Positions 10,064 to 20,857 of a DNA stretch of 36,373 nt are shown one piece after another (within the stretch, counting starts at the first letter, position 1; each line of letters begins with the position of its first letter). This DNA comes from Amanita rubescens. Lineage: Eukaryota > Basidiomycota > Agaricomycetes > Agaricales > Amanitaceae. The position numbers and the translations under genes were made by a program. The notes beneath the pieces are model-generated. The model made no database searches. It was given only the letters and a program-made list of their open reading frames with translations, and had not been told where the DNA came from. Location: positions 1-36,373 of the forward strand of contig WION01000535.1 in NCBI GenBank assembly GCA_015039365.1, read 5' to 3'.

Positions 10064-11410
10064 CCGTTTTGATGGTATGTGCTCCGCATGTGCTGCGGGA
10101 CGATCTCGGGCATGTGACAAGGATGGCGGAGGTTTTAGATTCGGGGCAGGTGATCGTGATGTCCTGGTTGCCATTGGGGTAGTCGCGGGTGACGGCGGAG
10201 AGCAGGGTGAAGAATGGGCGGCCGAGTAAAACTTCGTAAGGTGCGTCTTCCACGATGTATGCTTGGACTTGGACCAGTAATCCGCCGATAGTCAGGGTGA
10301 GGTTTTCGGTGATGCCAAGGGTCCAGTTCGATGTGCCGTTAGCGGTTTCCATCATGATGCGCCTAGAAGCGGAATAGCCGGAGCCTGTGCGTTCCCATTT
10401 GTCCTTTCTGATGACTATTATCTGAGAGCCGTTGTCGACGACGCATTCGCATTTGACGGATCCGCTGAAAGTACCGTCTACGACTCGGAGGGTCTCGATA
10501 GGCTTAGTAGTGGCCATGAGGACATCGATCGGATCATCTTCCGGGGGCTCGGTTTCAGTGGCGGAGACCTCATTGCTAGATGCGGATTCAACGCGTTTGG
10601 CGGTAACCAATTGACGTAAGTCTTTTTGGACGGCCGGGGATATTGCAATGAGGTCCTTAGCGGCTAGGGTCACAGGTAGGCTGAGAAGATGGTCTATGAT
10701 TCGCTGGGCGGCGGTTGTGTCATCGATCGGTGAGCGGAACTTGAAAGCGGGTGTATCTTTTTCTTTTCCTTTGGATGGGCGACTGGTGCAGGCGTGGGAG
10801 GTGTGGTAGCTGCAAGGAGTGCAATCGCAGGTCTGGAGCTGATAACGAATTGTGCGGCGCTGTTCATTTCCTTTAGATCGTAGCCATCGTCGGGTCTGAC
10901 GTCCGGGCATTTGATCGTGAGCTGAGTAGTAATATCGGGCCTGATGTCAGAAGCAAAGGCTGACATGTACATGATGCTTGCCTCACGGCCGGTCATGCGG
11001 TGTTTAGTTATGAGGTACTGAGCAGTGCCGGAGAACTCCCTGTGGTATTTGGCTAGAGTAGTCTCAGAGGTAATGGTCTGGGATGAGTAGCGATCGGTGA
11101 TGGTACGCAATGCTGCAATGGTGTGGCGTCGATCAGGCTGTGCCTCGGGGTAGATCTCGCGGATCGCTTTCTTAAAGTCGTCCCAAGCTTTTGGTTCTGC
11201 TAGCGCATCCCTGGTGGCTGTCCAAGTTTCGGAGGATTTCTCGTCTGTGTAATAGATCGCCCATTTAACAAGCTCGGCATCTCCGGAGCGTTCTCAATCT
11301 TCGCAAGTCATCTCAATGTCCTCGAGGTAGCGTTCAAGACCGCTTGCGGCACCCTGAAATCGGGGTGCCTCTTTGCTGGTCTGGATAGGCATACGGGTCG
11401 GGGTAGCCAT
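10056..11410 (-). pseudogene. gypsy gag and aspartic protease
   Basis: The first in-frame ATG is at 11410 (MATPTRMPIQ...). The frame continues through a gag-like region with a conserved tryptophan block (KWAIYYTDE, WDDFKKAIREIYP), interrupted by TGA at 11294-11296. A frameshift near 10760, in an A-rich stretch, moves the reading into the protease frame. No CCHC knuckle is seen. The protease has VDNGSQIIVI at about 10415-10440 (Asp-Asn-Gly-Ser in place of the usual D-S/T-G) and the later VLLGRPFF motif. The frame ends with TAA at 10056-10058 directly after a slippery heptamer. Upstream of 11410 the same frame stays open to 12028 as Pro/Ser-rich sequence without an ATG. Confidence 0.85.
10059..10065 (-). 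promoter_or_regulatory. -1 ribosomal frameshift site between gag-protease and pol
   Basis: In the gag-protease frame the codons are ACG GGT TTT TAA, so the heptamer G GGT TTT has the X XXY YYZ form with YYZ immediately before the stop. Slipping back one base gives GGG TTT TTA, the frame of the RT open reading frame, which begins in this overlap (NGFLIVDEL). This is the placement known for -1 programmed frameshifting. A downstream stimulatory structure was not evaluated. Confidence 0.75.
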
Positions 11411-12035
11411 GTTGCTTTTGGTAGGAGGAGGTGAGGGAGAACGAGATGGTGTAGGCGGAGGTGGTGTAGGGGTAGGTGAGGTAGGACGGGATGCAGGACG
11501 AGGTGAGGCAGGACGCGGTGAGGCAGGACGGGTTGGCTCAGGGGTAAGCGGATCAGGTATCGGTGTCAAGGGCGAGAGCGGTGGCAAGTTTGGAAATAGA
11601 CTAAAAGCAGTGGGCACGTGCTGTGAATGAGCCGGTTGAAGTGATTTCGGAGTCGAGGTGCCAAGAAGTGAAGGAGACTGCGGTGCAAGGAGTGCGGATA
11701 GGTCTAGAAACGAGGAAAGGTCAGCAGGTGTTGGATCTCTGATCAGTAGGGGAAATGTTCCCAGAAGGTGCAAGTCTTCGTCGGTTGAGCTAGTAGAGAG
11801 ATCGGATGATGGAGGATCTGTCGGTGGGTCCGGCTGAGGCTGTTCAGGAGCAGGGGGCGGAGGCTGAGGAGTAGTCGGCTTCCGAGAAGACCAAGGAACG
11901 TGAGGTCGGCTGGATGGTCCTGGCTGAGGTTCAGCGGGCCTAGCTCGGTGTGGGCCTAACTGAGATGGAAACTTTTCCGATGCCTTCTGCGCTGCAGGAC
12001 GGTGAGGACGAATGGCTGGGGTGCAGACCTAAGAG
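11411..12035 (-). other. gypsy 5' leader, Pro/Ser-rich open frame without ATG
   Basis: The gag frame is open on the minus strand from 12028 to the first ATG at 11410. It encodes low-complexity sequence with a short RPASP repeat and PPPTPS-like runs. No in-frame ATG was found by codon-by-codon reading between 11774 and 12028. It is either untranslated leader or a gag extension whose start has been lost. Confidence 0.5.
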
Positions 12036-12054
12036 CCCCTCGCGGTGGGCTCCA
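12036..12054 (-). promoter_or_regulatory. Primer binding site of the gypsy element
   Basis: Two bases after the 5' LTR end, the minus strand reads TGGAGCCCACCGCGAGGGG. It begins with TGG, the complement of a tRNA CCA end. The priming tRNA was not identified. Confidence 0.7.
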
Positions 12055-12056
12055 GT

Positions 12057-12543
12057 TGAAACAATAAAGAGAAGGCCGACGTGGAACAGTGTTCGGCCAA
12101 AGGGGCTACGGAGGTCTGACCGAAGTGCTTAAGTGCGATAGAGTGCCGAGAGCGAAGGGGAAGGAATGGAACGGTGACCGAGTCACCGAGCGAGAAGGAG
12201 AACGGAAATCGGATACAAGGGAACGAGAAAGAGAGCGGAAGTGAGACCAGCTGTATATTTGATGTCCAACTACTACAGACAATGCCGTATATATACTACG
12301 AGGACATGAGGCTTACCTGCGATGAGCCTTCCTCCGAGTCCGTTGGTCCGTGCGCGTCTAGGTGCCCCGTTGCGTTCGAATATTGCTCAAGTTGCAGGAA
12401 TGGCCCTGTCGGAATGTGGCCGAAGGTCGTTGGCGCGAAGGTTTGACTTCGGAAGCTTCCGTGATGCGTGATGTGATGCCGAGAATCGGAATGCGGTGCG
12501 CTTCGGTGTTCAGTTCCAACGTAGCCGGAACCGGCTCGTTACA
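12057..12543 (-). repeat. 5' LTR of the gypsy element, with promoter
   Basis: Partner of 2020-2505. In element orientation a TATATATA box at about 12290 is followed by the presumed transcription start. It ends GTTTCA, followed by the PBS. Confidence 0.95.
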
Positions 12544-12654
12544 CCGCCACTCAGCTTGAGGGCAAGTGTTTGCTAGGTATACAAGGCAGCTGGTTGCCAG
12601 TAGCACCACATGGTACTGTAGTGGCCATCATAAACTGTATAGTACCTAGGCATT

Positions 12655-12668
12655 GGTAATATATATAT
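12655..12668 (+). promoter_or_regulatory. TATA box upstream of the hAT-like gene fragment
   Basis: AATATATATATG lies about 45 bp before the ATG at 12711, with TCACAACAG between them as a plausible start region. Confidence 0.4.
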
Positions 12669-12710
12669 GTAGCCCCAGATCTATAGTCCTCACAACAGAC
12701 CCATTCTTGA

Positions 12711-13125
12711 ATGGCCTCAGGCACATCTCGCTCTGGCTGTAAACTTACACTGAGCTTCAAGCGCAAGGCAAACGACCTCAGTCAGAAATCTAGTAAAGCA
12801 GTTAGCAAGAAAGGCAAAAAGAGGGCAAGTGTAAGCTCACCAGGCTTATTGACACCGTTGGTGGCAGATCATATCCCCAATTCACCTATTGAAGATGATC
12901 ACACTCCCACTATGTCTTCTACATCCGTCCAGCTCACTCCTGATCAGCCAGATGTAATTGATCTTGAAGATACAACAAACAATACCGTCAATAAGCATGA
13001 AGATGAACAGGCTAAGCTAGGTTAGTCAGATTTATCCCTATTGATATATATTGGACTTATCACCATTATCGGTCTTGTAGAGCGCCTTCATCATGACTGG
13101 ACATTGCCTATTTATGCCTTCTATG
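12711..13125 (+). pseudogene. 5' fragment of a hAT-like transposase gene, truncated by an insertion
   Basis: ATG at 12711 starts a basic, Ser/Lys-rich N-terminus (LTLSFKRKANDLSQK) leading to an acidic stretch (VIDLEDTTNN). Intron 13021-13080 (GTTAGT...TTGTAG, 60 nt, phase 1) joins QAKL to ERLHHDWTLPIYAFYA, which resembles the W..PIYAFF block common before the catalytic region in basidiomycete hAT-like transposases. Immediately after this block the left end of a TIR element begins (13126), so the catalytic domain is absent here. No premature stop occurs in the retained part. The family call is from memory of the block and is moderate. Confidence 0.5.
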
Positions 13126-13550
13126 CAGTACTTTACACTCCCCCCCAGTATGATAAGAGTCCTATAGGAATCAGGGATTCCTATAGGATTCTGATAACAA
13201 TCTGATAAGATTTTGAAAAATGCTAAAAATGTTCCCAAAGTAGATATTTGCATTTGTTTATGTTTGTTTGCACAAAATAAACAATATGGGCATCATTGGA
13301 CAGCATTTTTTGAAGGTATGAGTTTGGAGGGGCTGTGGATGGTTGTTTGGTATTGTTTGGTGTTATTTATGCTTGCAATAAAATCTCAAAAATACTTTAA
13401 AAATGCAGAAAAATCATGTGATCTAGGGCATGTAGGGATTTGGGGACCAAATAAAGCCAAACTTGAGATATTTGCAAAATACTTTTTTCAGACAAGTCTG
13501 AATGTGATAGTCAGTGTAGTTTGGTCTGTTGTAGGAAGTTGAGGTTGCTG
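13126..13550 (+). mobile_element. Second copy (left end) of the CAGTACTTTACACTCC TIR family
   Basis: It starts with the same 16 bases and C run as 6079, has the same CCTATAGGA subterminal words, and stays alignable to about 6480 (TGTTTATGTTTG, ATTTGCAAAATACTTTT). Similarity fades near 13520, and the TA-flanked element begins at 13569. No right end was found, so the copy is truncated or split. Confidence 0.8.
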
Positions 13551-13568
13551 ATGGTTCAATGGTAGCTA

Positions 13569-14681
13569 GTGTTTTAAAGTCTGGTCCGGTCTGGTCTTTT
13601 TGCCTTTTTTGGGTGTAACCTGTAACCTTAACCAGTTACAAATGCTCCCAGTTGCTTGTAACCTTAACTGGACCAATTGTAACTGGTTACAATCAGTTAA
13701 ATCGGTTAAAAGACTGGTTATGACCAGTTAAAACCTTAACCAGTTACATGACCAGTCTGGACTGGTCTAGACTGGTCATAGGACTGGTTGTACACTATAA
13801 AATCTCTGCAGAAAATGTGTGAAGGTATATGGGATGTGTTCTTACTGGAGCTATGAAATTAATCATCAAAAGAAATAGGAAAATACTCCACTGATCATGA
13901 CACTGCAATGGGCGGAGTATTTTCTATTTCCATCTTCAGATTATCCTACATGTCAATGTCCCAATCATCCAAAAAAATAGGAAAATACTCTGCCCATTGC
14001 AACACTGCAATGGGCGGAGTCAGCCATAGAGAGCAGAATGATGCATTATCTACTGTAATTACACAAGTTAACAGTTAACAATAGTACAAAAATGAAAAAG
14101 GGTCAGAACAAAACAGTGGTGTGCTTGTAAAATCATCTCAGATTCCAACAGGAGTGGCTGTGTGGCTGCATCACTCTCTTTGGTGCTCTCTTTGGCACTC
14201 TCTTTGGCACTCTCTTTGGCACTCTTTCATTGGCCAACTCTTGGCCACTGATTCAATAACTGAGGGTTAGGAATAATTGTGACATATGACATACTAGCCC
14301 ATCCTTAAAGTACATTCATAAGCTATGTTGGATTAATATGGAACCCCTATTTAAGCAAGGAATAAATGCTGAAGAATCAAACTAGCTCTAAACTTATTTT
14401 CACTGTATCTCACTCATTTCTCCACTATTTTCCTTGATCCCAGAGTCATTATAAAGCTGATAACATCTAGTACACCAATCATGTTACTAAGTGCAGAACA
14501 ATTGCCAAAGACCAGTTATAACCGGTTATAACTGGTCTTTTTCGGTCTTTTGAAATGGTTGTAACCTGTAACCGGTCTAACACAGAATTGGCTTAACCAG
14601 GGACCGGTTATTGGTCTTTTCCAGTTACAGTCCGGTTACATACTGGTTATCTTCAGTCTTTGTAACCGAACTTTGAAACAC
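13569..14681. mobile_element. TA-flanked TIR element (Tc1/mariner-like MITE), 1,113 bp
   Basis: It starts GTGTTTTAAAGTCTGGT and ends in the inverse of GTGTTTCAAAGTTCGGT (14 of 17 matching). TA dinucleotides at 13567-13568 and 14682-14683 fit a TA target duplication. Both ends are dense in AACCAGTTA, GGTCCGGT and CTGGTC words. Internally it carries two palindromic GCCCATTGC/GCAATGGGC modules (13880-14025), matching the module at 34471-34790, and a 12-bp tandem repeat. No transposase was seen. Related ends occur at 25877, 35062 and 36263. Confidence 0.75.
14172..14219. repeat. 12-bp tandem repeat (CACTCTCTTTGG), four copies
   Basis: Four consecutive 12-bp units, the second with TG in place of CA. 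It lies inside the TA-flanked element. Confidence 0.85.
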
Positions 14682-14683
14682 TA

Positions 14684-15936
14684 CCTAGGGCTTTAGGGGG
14701 ATCTCCTGACACCCAGGGATAAGGGTATTACCTATGTTTCTCGAGCTGGCATGGCAACGTCGGCCCCCACAGAGTTATACTTGCCCTCTGTGATGTGACT
14801 GGGGTATTCATGCACGATATAACATCATAAGCCCTAGAGGCTTTAGAATACAATATGGCTCGTATATAGAAACTTCTAGTATAAAGGACGTGCTGACACC
14901 TCATTGTGGGTGGTACACGCAGTCTATTAAGGATGCGCCCTTAGGGACTCCTTTAGTCGGAATGATCGTTAGGATCATTCTAAGTTTGGGCTCTATGGTG
15001 ATCCCATAATCCCATTTAGAAGTTTCATATTGATTACGGTGTGCTTACATAATGGTCTGGGGGGTTTATGGACCAGACATTATTTCTATTTATCGATGCA
15101 ACGGTTCGCCATGACTTGCCCAAGAGAGCTTGAGCTGCAATTGATTGCATGTCATTTACAGCATTCAGGGATAATCCGAGCTTTCAAGACCGAGTGGACC
15201 TGTGGACCTGAGCTTTATCTAAGCTTGGCTTGTAACTAAGTTACTCAGGGTCGGTTGGTTTAACCGAATATGGACTGTACTCGTAACCGAGGAACTCTAT
15301 ATAGTCTGACATTCTAGTCTATGGCACCCTGGTAACTTAATAAAGACGAATTAGACTTTTAGCTTTAATTAAGCTTTAAGCTCATTAAATTCTCTTTTAG
15401 GAAAGAAAACTGGATTCCGAAACTAGTACTCCGTTACCAGTTTACGAAGCCGAAGGAGAATCATTTCCCCTGCCGGAGATTACCTCCTTCTTACGACACT
15501 CCAATCCCACCGTTTCCCTTAACCTTAGGGAACCGGACTTTTATTGATACACCGGCACCAATCCATCGTCCTATCTAGGACGATAGTTCGTGTTGTCAAC
15601 TGATACCAGATTCGGTGTCACAACGTGGACCTGTCACAGTTCACGATCGAAGAGATCACTTCCTAGCCGCGCGACTTAGAAACGGTCGCACCTTGCAAGA
15701 CAAATAATACATCGTCGTCAAGCAGCTATCGAAGAAGGTGTTACACCCACCTTAGATCTTTGGATTCCACCCAGGGGCACTTCAGTAGCCCAACACATAG
15801 CAAATAGGCGTACACGCCGTAATCTCGAAAGAGATAACCAAGAGGTCGAAAACCTCGAAAATCAAAGAAACTTCCGTTTCTTTTGGCGTCTTTAACCGCC
15901 TATATCATTATAATCACTCCGCCTTCCTCGTCTAAT
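14684..15936 (+). other. Leader region of the copia element; no gene
   Basis: No coding motif is seen. A TATA-like word lies near 15298, AATAAAG near 15340, and a splice-acceptor-like CTCTTTTAG near 15400, so this may hold the promoter and leader of the copia transcript. The sequence does not match the LTR that begins at 21685, so the expected 5' LTR is missing or replaced. A clear PBS was not identified. Confidence 0.4.
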
Positions 15937-16990
15937 ATGTCTAACGACTTGACGATTCCTAGTTCCATTCCCGTTTTGAATGGAACTAATTACAAAGAAT
16001 GGGAACGCATGATGCGTTTCCTATTACAAACAAAGGGACTTCAGTACCTTAAGATGATTTGTTCATCCCCGCGGTTACCCGCTAACAATTCTTTTCGATA
16101 CAGGTGTTCGTGCAGCATAACTGCACCCGGTAGCAGCAGTTTGCACATGTACACATGCAGCATACCTGCAATCCCAGCGTTGAGCCGAACCTGCTATCAC
16201 ACAATGATGATGCAAAGGCCGTCAAAAAGGCTTTTGATTGGGTCGTCGAGGATGATCGCATCCTCGGATCCATAAATATGAAATGTTCTGCTACCATACA
16301 GCAGATCAATTCAGAAGTAAATGCCGCCAGAGTCTTATGGCGGAATTTAGCAAATCAATACGGTGACAACGTCTGCCGGTATATAATGACTTCCAATTAG
16401 CCGTTACTTGGAAGTTTCAAGATAAAAAGGATCCCACACAATCCTTAAACGACCTCCTCGCCATAATAAACCGCTTATCATCTAGCGGAATCGTATTGCA
16501 AATGTACAGGCAATGATTGTACTTTCAGCCCCCGTCATTGGGACAATTTTGCCGCTGTGGTTCTAGCCACAACAGAACCATCGGATCTTACGATCCAAGG
16601 GATACTTCCCTTAATCAGAATGAGTGGCGCCGAAGGCACCCTGAATCTGCCGCGACGGCTAATACGTCGCAACAACAGCAGCAACCATGGCAACAAGTAC
16701 GTGGTCGAGGACGTGGACGTGGGGTGAGGCCTTATTCTAGGCCTCCACAAGGCGCTCAGACACCGGCTCCTACTGCTCCTCCGGCAAATCAAAATTGGCC
16801 GGGTAAAGTTGAGGGCCAAACACGTGGTCCTAACTGGGAGAGGAACCGAGAACGCCGAAAGGCAGATGCAGCCGAGAAGAAGGCTGCCAAAGCCGCAGAA
16901 CATACTATGGTTCTGCACATACCGTCCGTATTGGGCCTTATGACATCACTGAGCCAGTTGCCGGCTCAGCAAAGGCAAAGAAAAGGATGA
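15937..16990 (+). pseudogene. copia gag
   Basis: ATG at 15937 starts MSNDLTIPSSIPVLNGTNYKEW, whose L.G.NY..W block is typical of copia gag. After a frameshift near 16100 comes AFDWVVEDDRILGSI...IQQI, then after another, TWKFQDKKDPTQSLNDLL. The C-terminal part is Gln/Pro-rich with an RGRGRGRG box. No CCHC zinc knuckle was found in any of the three frames traced. Confidence 0.85.
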
Positions 16991-17024
16991 ACTGGACTTT
17001 GAGTCCTATAAATCGAACCGAGGA

Positions 17025-18043
17025 ATGGGGATATCGTCAGACGATATCGACTATAAAAACATGGATATAGATCAGGAAGCTGAACTATATTACGATGATT
17101 ATTACTATGAAGATAACGGCGAACAATGGTATGAAACCATTAAGAAGCTGGAAATGGCTAACTTTCTCTTTATAGAGGCAGCAATGAAAATGGTGTTCCC
17201 TAAATTGGGACATCATCGTCGTACTATAAATTCCTTCTTTGAACAATCTGTACTATATGATAGTATAAATTATAAAGAAAATTTAGACGAAAACTGCCTC
17301 GTAAGAGATAAGTCGTGTGACACTGCCATTTATAATGCAAATATGATCGAACGATCATATAATATTGGTAACATGTTTAAGAAACCTTTTACATGTTTAG
17401 CGGTCAATAAAAGAAAATTTAAGGATAAAGTACATCCGACATGTCCCTGTCCGGAATGTGTTGAGAACGTACTGGAGATACACTATGGATGTGTGACTCC
17501 GGTGCATCCGATCACTTTACCTTTAGTAGGAAAGACTTCTCTGAATACAGAGAATTTCCTGCAAATGAAAACCACAGTGTTAAAACTGCTAATGGTTTAG
17601 ACCGTCTTGAGGGACTTGGCACAGTTATTCTTGAACACAAGTTATCCACAGGGGAAACAACACTCGTAAAGCTCTTCCCTGTCCTCTATATGCCACGGGC
17701 AACTGCACGCTTGATTTCAAACGGCAGATTGATCCGACAAGGATTAACTTGTAAACAAGATGAAAAGATGGTAGTCTTTTCCTTTACAGACTCGGGTAGA
17801 ACGTGTATCGAAGGACATTATCTTATGCCCGATGATACATTAGTTTACGCTCGAGGTAGGATTATTATAATGAATCCTACACTGGTTTCCGGTCCTGGCT
17901 TAGCCAACAGGAATTCTAAATTAATTCTTGGAAGACCGACAAAGAAACCAAACGCAGAGTCTATAGAAAAACTATTAGACTACGAGACCTGGCATAAACG
18001 TTTTGGTCATCCATCTAACGAAGTCTTTCGAAGATACCGTTAA
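17025..18043 (+). pseudogene. copia gag-pol linker and protease
   Basis: The first half is an acidic, Tyr-rich linker (YYDDYYYEDNGE) ending with a cysteine cluster, HPTCPCPEC. After a frameshift near 17475 the protease begins, with LWMCDSGASDHFT, the standard copia aspartic protease motif at about 17483-17520. The frame then runs to YETWHKRFGHPSNE, the start of the integrase zinc module. Confidence 0.88.
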
Positions 18044-19026
18044 ATGTAATGGATGGAAAGAAGTTACACTTCCAGAAGGAAAACTACGTTGTGAAGGTTG
18101 TCTAAAAGGCAAAATGAAGGCAAAACCTTATAAACTGTCTTCGAAGAGAGCTACTCGTCCCTTCGAGTTACTCCATATGGATCTTATGACCGTACCGGCC
18201 ATATCTTACCACAAATACAAATATATTGGTGTTATCGTTGACGATTTCACCTCGTATACGTGGATTGGTTTATTAAAAACCAAAGATCAAACTCTAGAAT
18301 ATTTTACCGGATGGTATAATGAGTTTGTAGATCCTAAACAACCTATTTCTCACCTCCGTTCTGATCGAGGGGGGGAATTTGTAAATAAAGCCTTTGAAGA
18401 ATTCCTTAAATCCAAAGGAATTAAACATCAACAGACAGCTCCTTACACCCCACAACAAAATGGTCGCGTTGAACGCATGAATCAGACTTTGTGACAAAGC
18501 TGAGGCTATGCGATTAGACGCAGGATGTCCGAAATCTTGGTGGGAGTTCTCATTCAGAACGGCTGTGCATGTGTACAACCGCACTCCCCTAAAACGGACT
18601 AAATGGAAGACCCCTCTGGAAAATCTTCTTAATAAAAAACCAGACGTATCATACTTTCGAGTATTTGGATGTGAAGCCTGGGTATTTATCCCTGATCAAC
18701 GGAGACCGGATAAGCTGTCCGAGAAATCCGTTTTATGCACTTTTGTAGGATATGAATCAGGAACCAAAGGCTATAGGTTCATGACGTCGACAAACACACT
18801 GGTCATATCCTCCCAGGCTACATTCTTTGAAAACAGGTTTCCGCGCAAAGGAAAGACTGCAGATATAATTACTGAAGATCTTGGTCCGATCTGGGAGGCG
18901 ATTCCTCAAGAGGAACCTAACCGCCCTCCACAAAATTTGGATTTAGATAACTTACTCCCAGAGAACCGTAGACGTTCTCCGAGCGTAGACGCTCACCAGT
19001 TTGGATCGAAGGGGTGCATCTCCTGA
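17945..19026 (+). pseudogene. copia integrase
   Basis: The zinc module is HKRFGH plus CEGCLKGK, split by a frameshift at about 18035. The catalytic core has Asp in HMDLM (about 18178), Asp in RSDRGGEF (about 18360) and Glu in NGRVERMNQTL (about 18470). A frameshift at about 18494 separates this from DKAEAMRLDAGCPKSWWE and the C-terminal region with YNRTPLKRTKWKTPLE and VFGCEAWVFIP, standard for copia. Confidence 0.9.
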
Positions 19027-19936
19027 TGACAGCAGTCAGACCCTTCTGATGATTCAAACGATGATGATGACGGTGATGAATTTGCCGATCGTCGAAGAGA
19101 TTTTTTGGATGATAATATCCGAAGGCAAAGGGAAGAAAGAGAACAAGAAAGACGTGACAATTATCGTAGACAACGCGATGATTGGAAAAAGGGTCAAGGA
19201 ATTGATAAACATCTCGTTTACGAGATCAATTCAAACGTCAAATGAGTGATATGTTTAAGAAACGTAAAACTCCTGAACCCTTTAGACGTCCCTCTCCACA
19301 AATAAAGAGGAGACTCCTGTTCCTTCTAGGCCTATAACACCGATACCATATGTATCTAGGCCACCTTCGCCTCGTAGTCCTATGGATGAAGATAATCCCT
19401 TCTCTTTGAATCAAAGAGATCGTGATGAAATAGAAAACCCATTTATGACGGATCGAGAATTTGATCAATTTGAACAACGTCAAAGAGATCGTTTTAGAGA
19501 ATTTGCTCAGAGACCTAGACCTCCTCCACCGATCATATCTGATCCTGGTCCACCCTCTGTACAAATAGGTCCTCGCCGTTCTGGTCGTTTTCCAGTTCCA
19601 AGGGTACAAAGAGACAACGCGTATGGAGATAAAACTCCTGCACAGATAGAAGCGGAAATTCAGCAAAAGCGAGATGCTTTACGAGAGCAGTTAAAAGATA
19701 AAACTCCGAGTTCTTCGACTCAGGATCCACCGTCAGCAGACAGGAACCCTGATAGAATGAATGAATCTGCTCTCTACTTAAAGAAATCTTGCTTTAAAGT
19801 CTGAATTAAAATCTGCAGAACATGATCATTTAACCCGAATGATTAATGAATCTGGAAATGAATTCCTTCATTTCCTTCTAAAAGCGGCTGTCCCCCTTGT
19901 AATAATATTCCATATGACTATAGAGATATATCTAAA
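19027..19936 (+). pseudogene. copia integrase-RT linker
   Basis: Low-complexity, charged sequence read across at least three frames, with RRDFLDDNIRRQREE-like and RDRDEIENPF segments and a Pro-rich piece containing GPRRSGRFPVPRV, a short motif often seen just before copia RT. Frames shift near 19260 and 19800. Confidence 0.6.
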
Positions 19937-20857
19937 ATGCGCTCCAGTAATCCTCAATTGTATAAACAATGGAAGATTGCAATGGATGACGAATTTAAAT
20001 CTCTTCAATCTAGAGATATTTGGGAGTTAGTTGATCTTCCAAAAGGACGAAACCTAATCAGATGTCGTTGGGTTTTCGACTTAAAAACCGATGGACGCAA
20101 AAAAGCTCGCGTCGTAGCTAAAGGTTTTAGTCAACGTCCCGGATTAGATTACGACGAAACATTCTCGCCTGTAGCGAGATATGAAACAATCCGAATACTT
20201 CTGGCCACATCAGTGCTTGAAAACTGGGATATACAAGCCCTAGATGTAAAAACTGCCTTCTTATATGGCGATCTTGATGAAGATATTTACATGGCCCAGC
20301 CAGAAGGTTTCGTTGTAAAAGGACAAGAATCTAAAGTATATAGGCTGAGGAAAGCCATATATGGATTGAAACAGGCATCATATGCCTGGAATAAACAAGC
20401 TGATAAATCGTTGAAATCTTACATTTGAACGATGCTTGTCTGATTCTGGCGTTTACGTTCGTAAAGGCAAGAATACTATCACGATATGCATATTGTATGT
20501 CGATGATATACTCTTTATGGGAAACGATGATTCACCATCACATCCATTAAAAAGAAATTTATGGAGATGTGGGAATGTCGTGATCTTGGAAAGATCAAAG
20601 AGTATTTACGAATCCAAGTCAATTACAACCGTGATTTAGGATTCTTAGTCATAGATCAAGGTCCTTATGCCTTGAAGGTTGTTAAGCGATTTGGACTTGA
20701 AGATTGCAAGTCTGTACGCACACCGTTACCTGCTGGGTATGCTCCTATAAAGAATGAAGGAGAATGCACACCACAGGAACGTTCTTATTATCAACAGATA
20801 ATAGGATCCCTTCTATATCTCGCCTTAGGAACTAGGCCTGATATAATTATGCAGTAA
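19937..20857 (+). pseudogene. copia reverse transcriptase
   Basis: It has WELVDLPKGRNLIRCRWVF, KARVVAKGFSQRPG, DYDETFSPVARYETIR, the motif A segment IQALDVKTAFLYGDL, QPEGF, YGLKQASYAW and, after a one-base frameshift at about 20428, ILYVDDILFMG with the catalytic YVDD at about 20497. A further frameshift near 20530 leads to DLGKIKEYLRIQV and the RTPLP/SLLYLALGTRPDI thumb block. Confidence 0.93.

Larger units (their letters stand above)
2020..12543 (-). mobile_element. Ty3/gypsy LTR retrotransposon, full length, decayed, with nested insertion
   Basis: Two direct repeats of 486 and 487 bp bound the element, with TG...CA termini on each. On the minus strand the order is 5' LTR, PBS, gag, protease, RT, RNase H, integrase, PPT, 3' LTR; integrase after RNase H is the gypsy order. 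Without the 6079-8560 insertion and its duplicated target the element is about 8.03 kb. Premature stops at 11294, 8632, 5201 and 4694 (all TGA) and a gag frameshift near 10760 make it non-functional as read. An antisense spliced gene occupies 2616-3806. The 5-bp flanks (CCCAT at left, CCGCC at right) do not match, so no target duplication is visible. Confidence 0.95.

Noticed and set aside
13880..14025. CRISPR-like alternation of palindromes and spacers
   Set aside because: The genome is eukaryotic, only two modules are present, and they match a transposon hairpin repeated elsewhere in the window.
15583..15640. TGATACCA word near the copia leader as a primer binding site
   Set aside because: A PBS should start with TGG and be the complement of a tRNA 3' end; this word has the tRNA sense and no LTR end precedes it.
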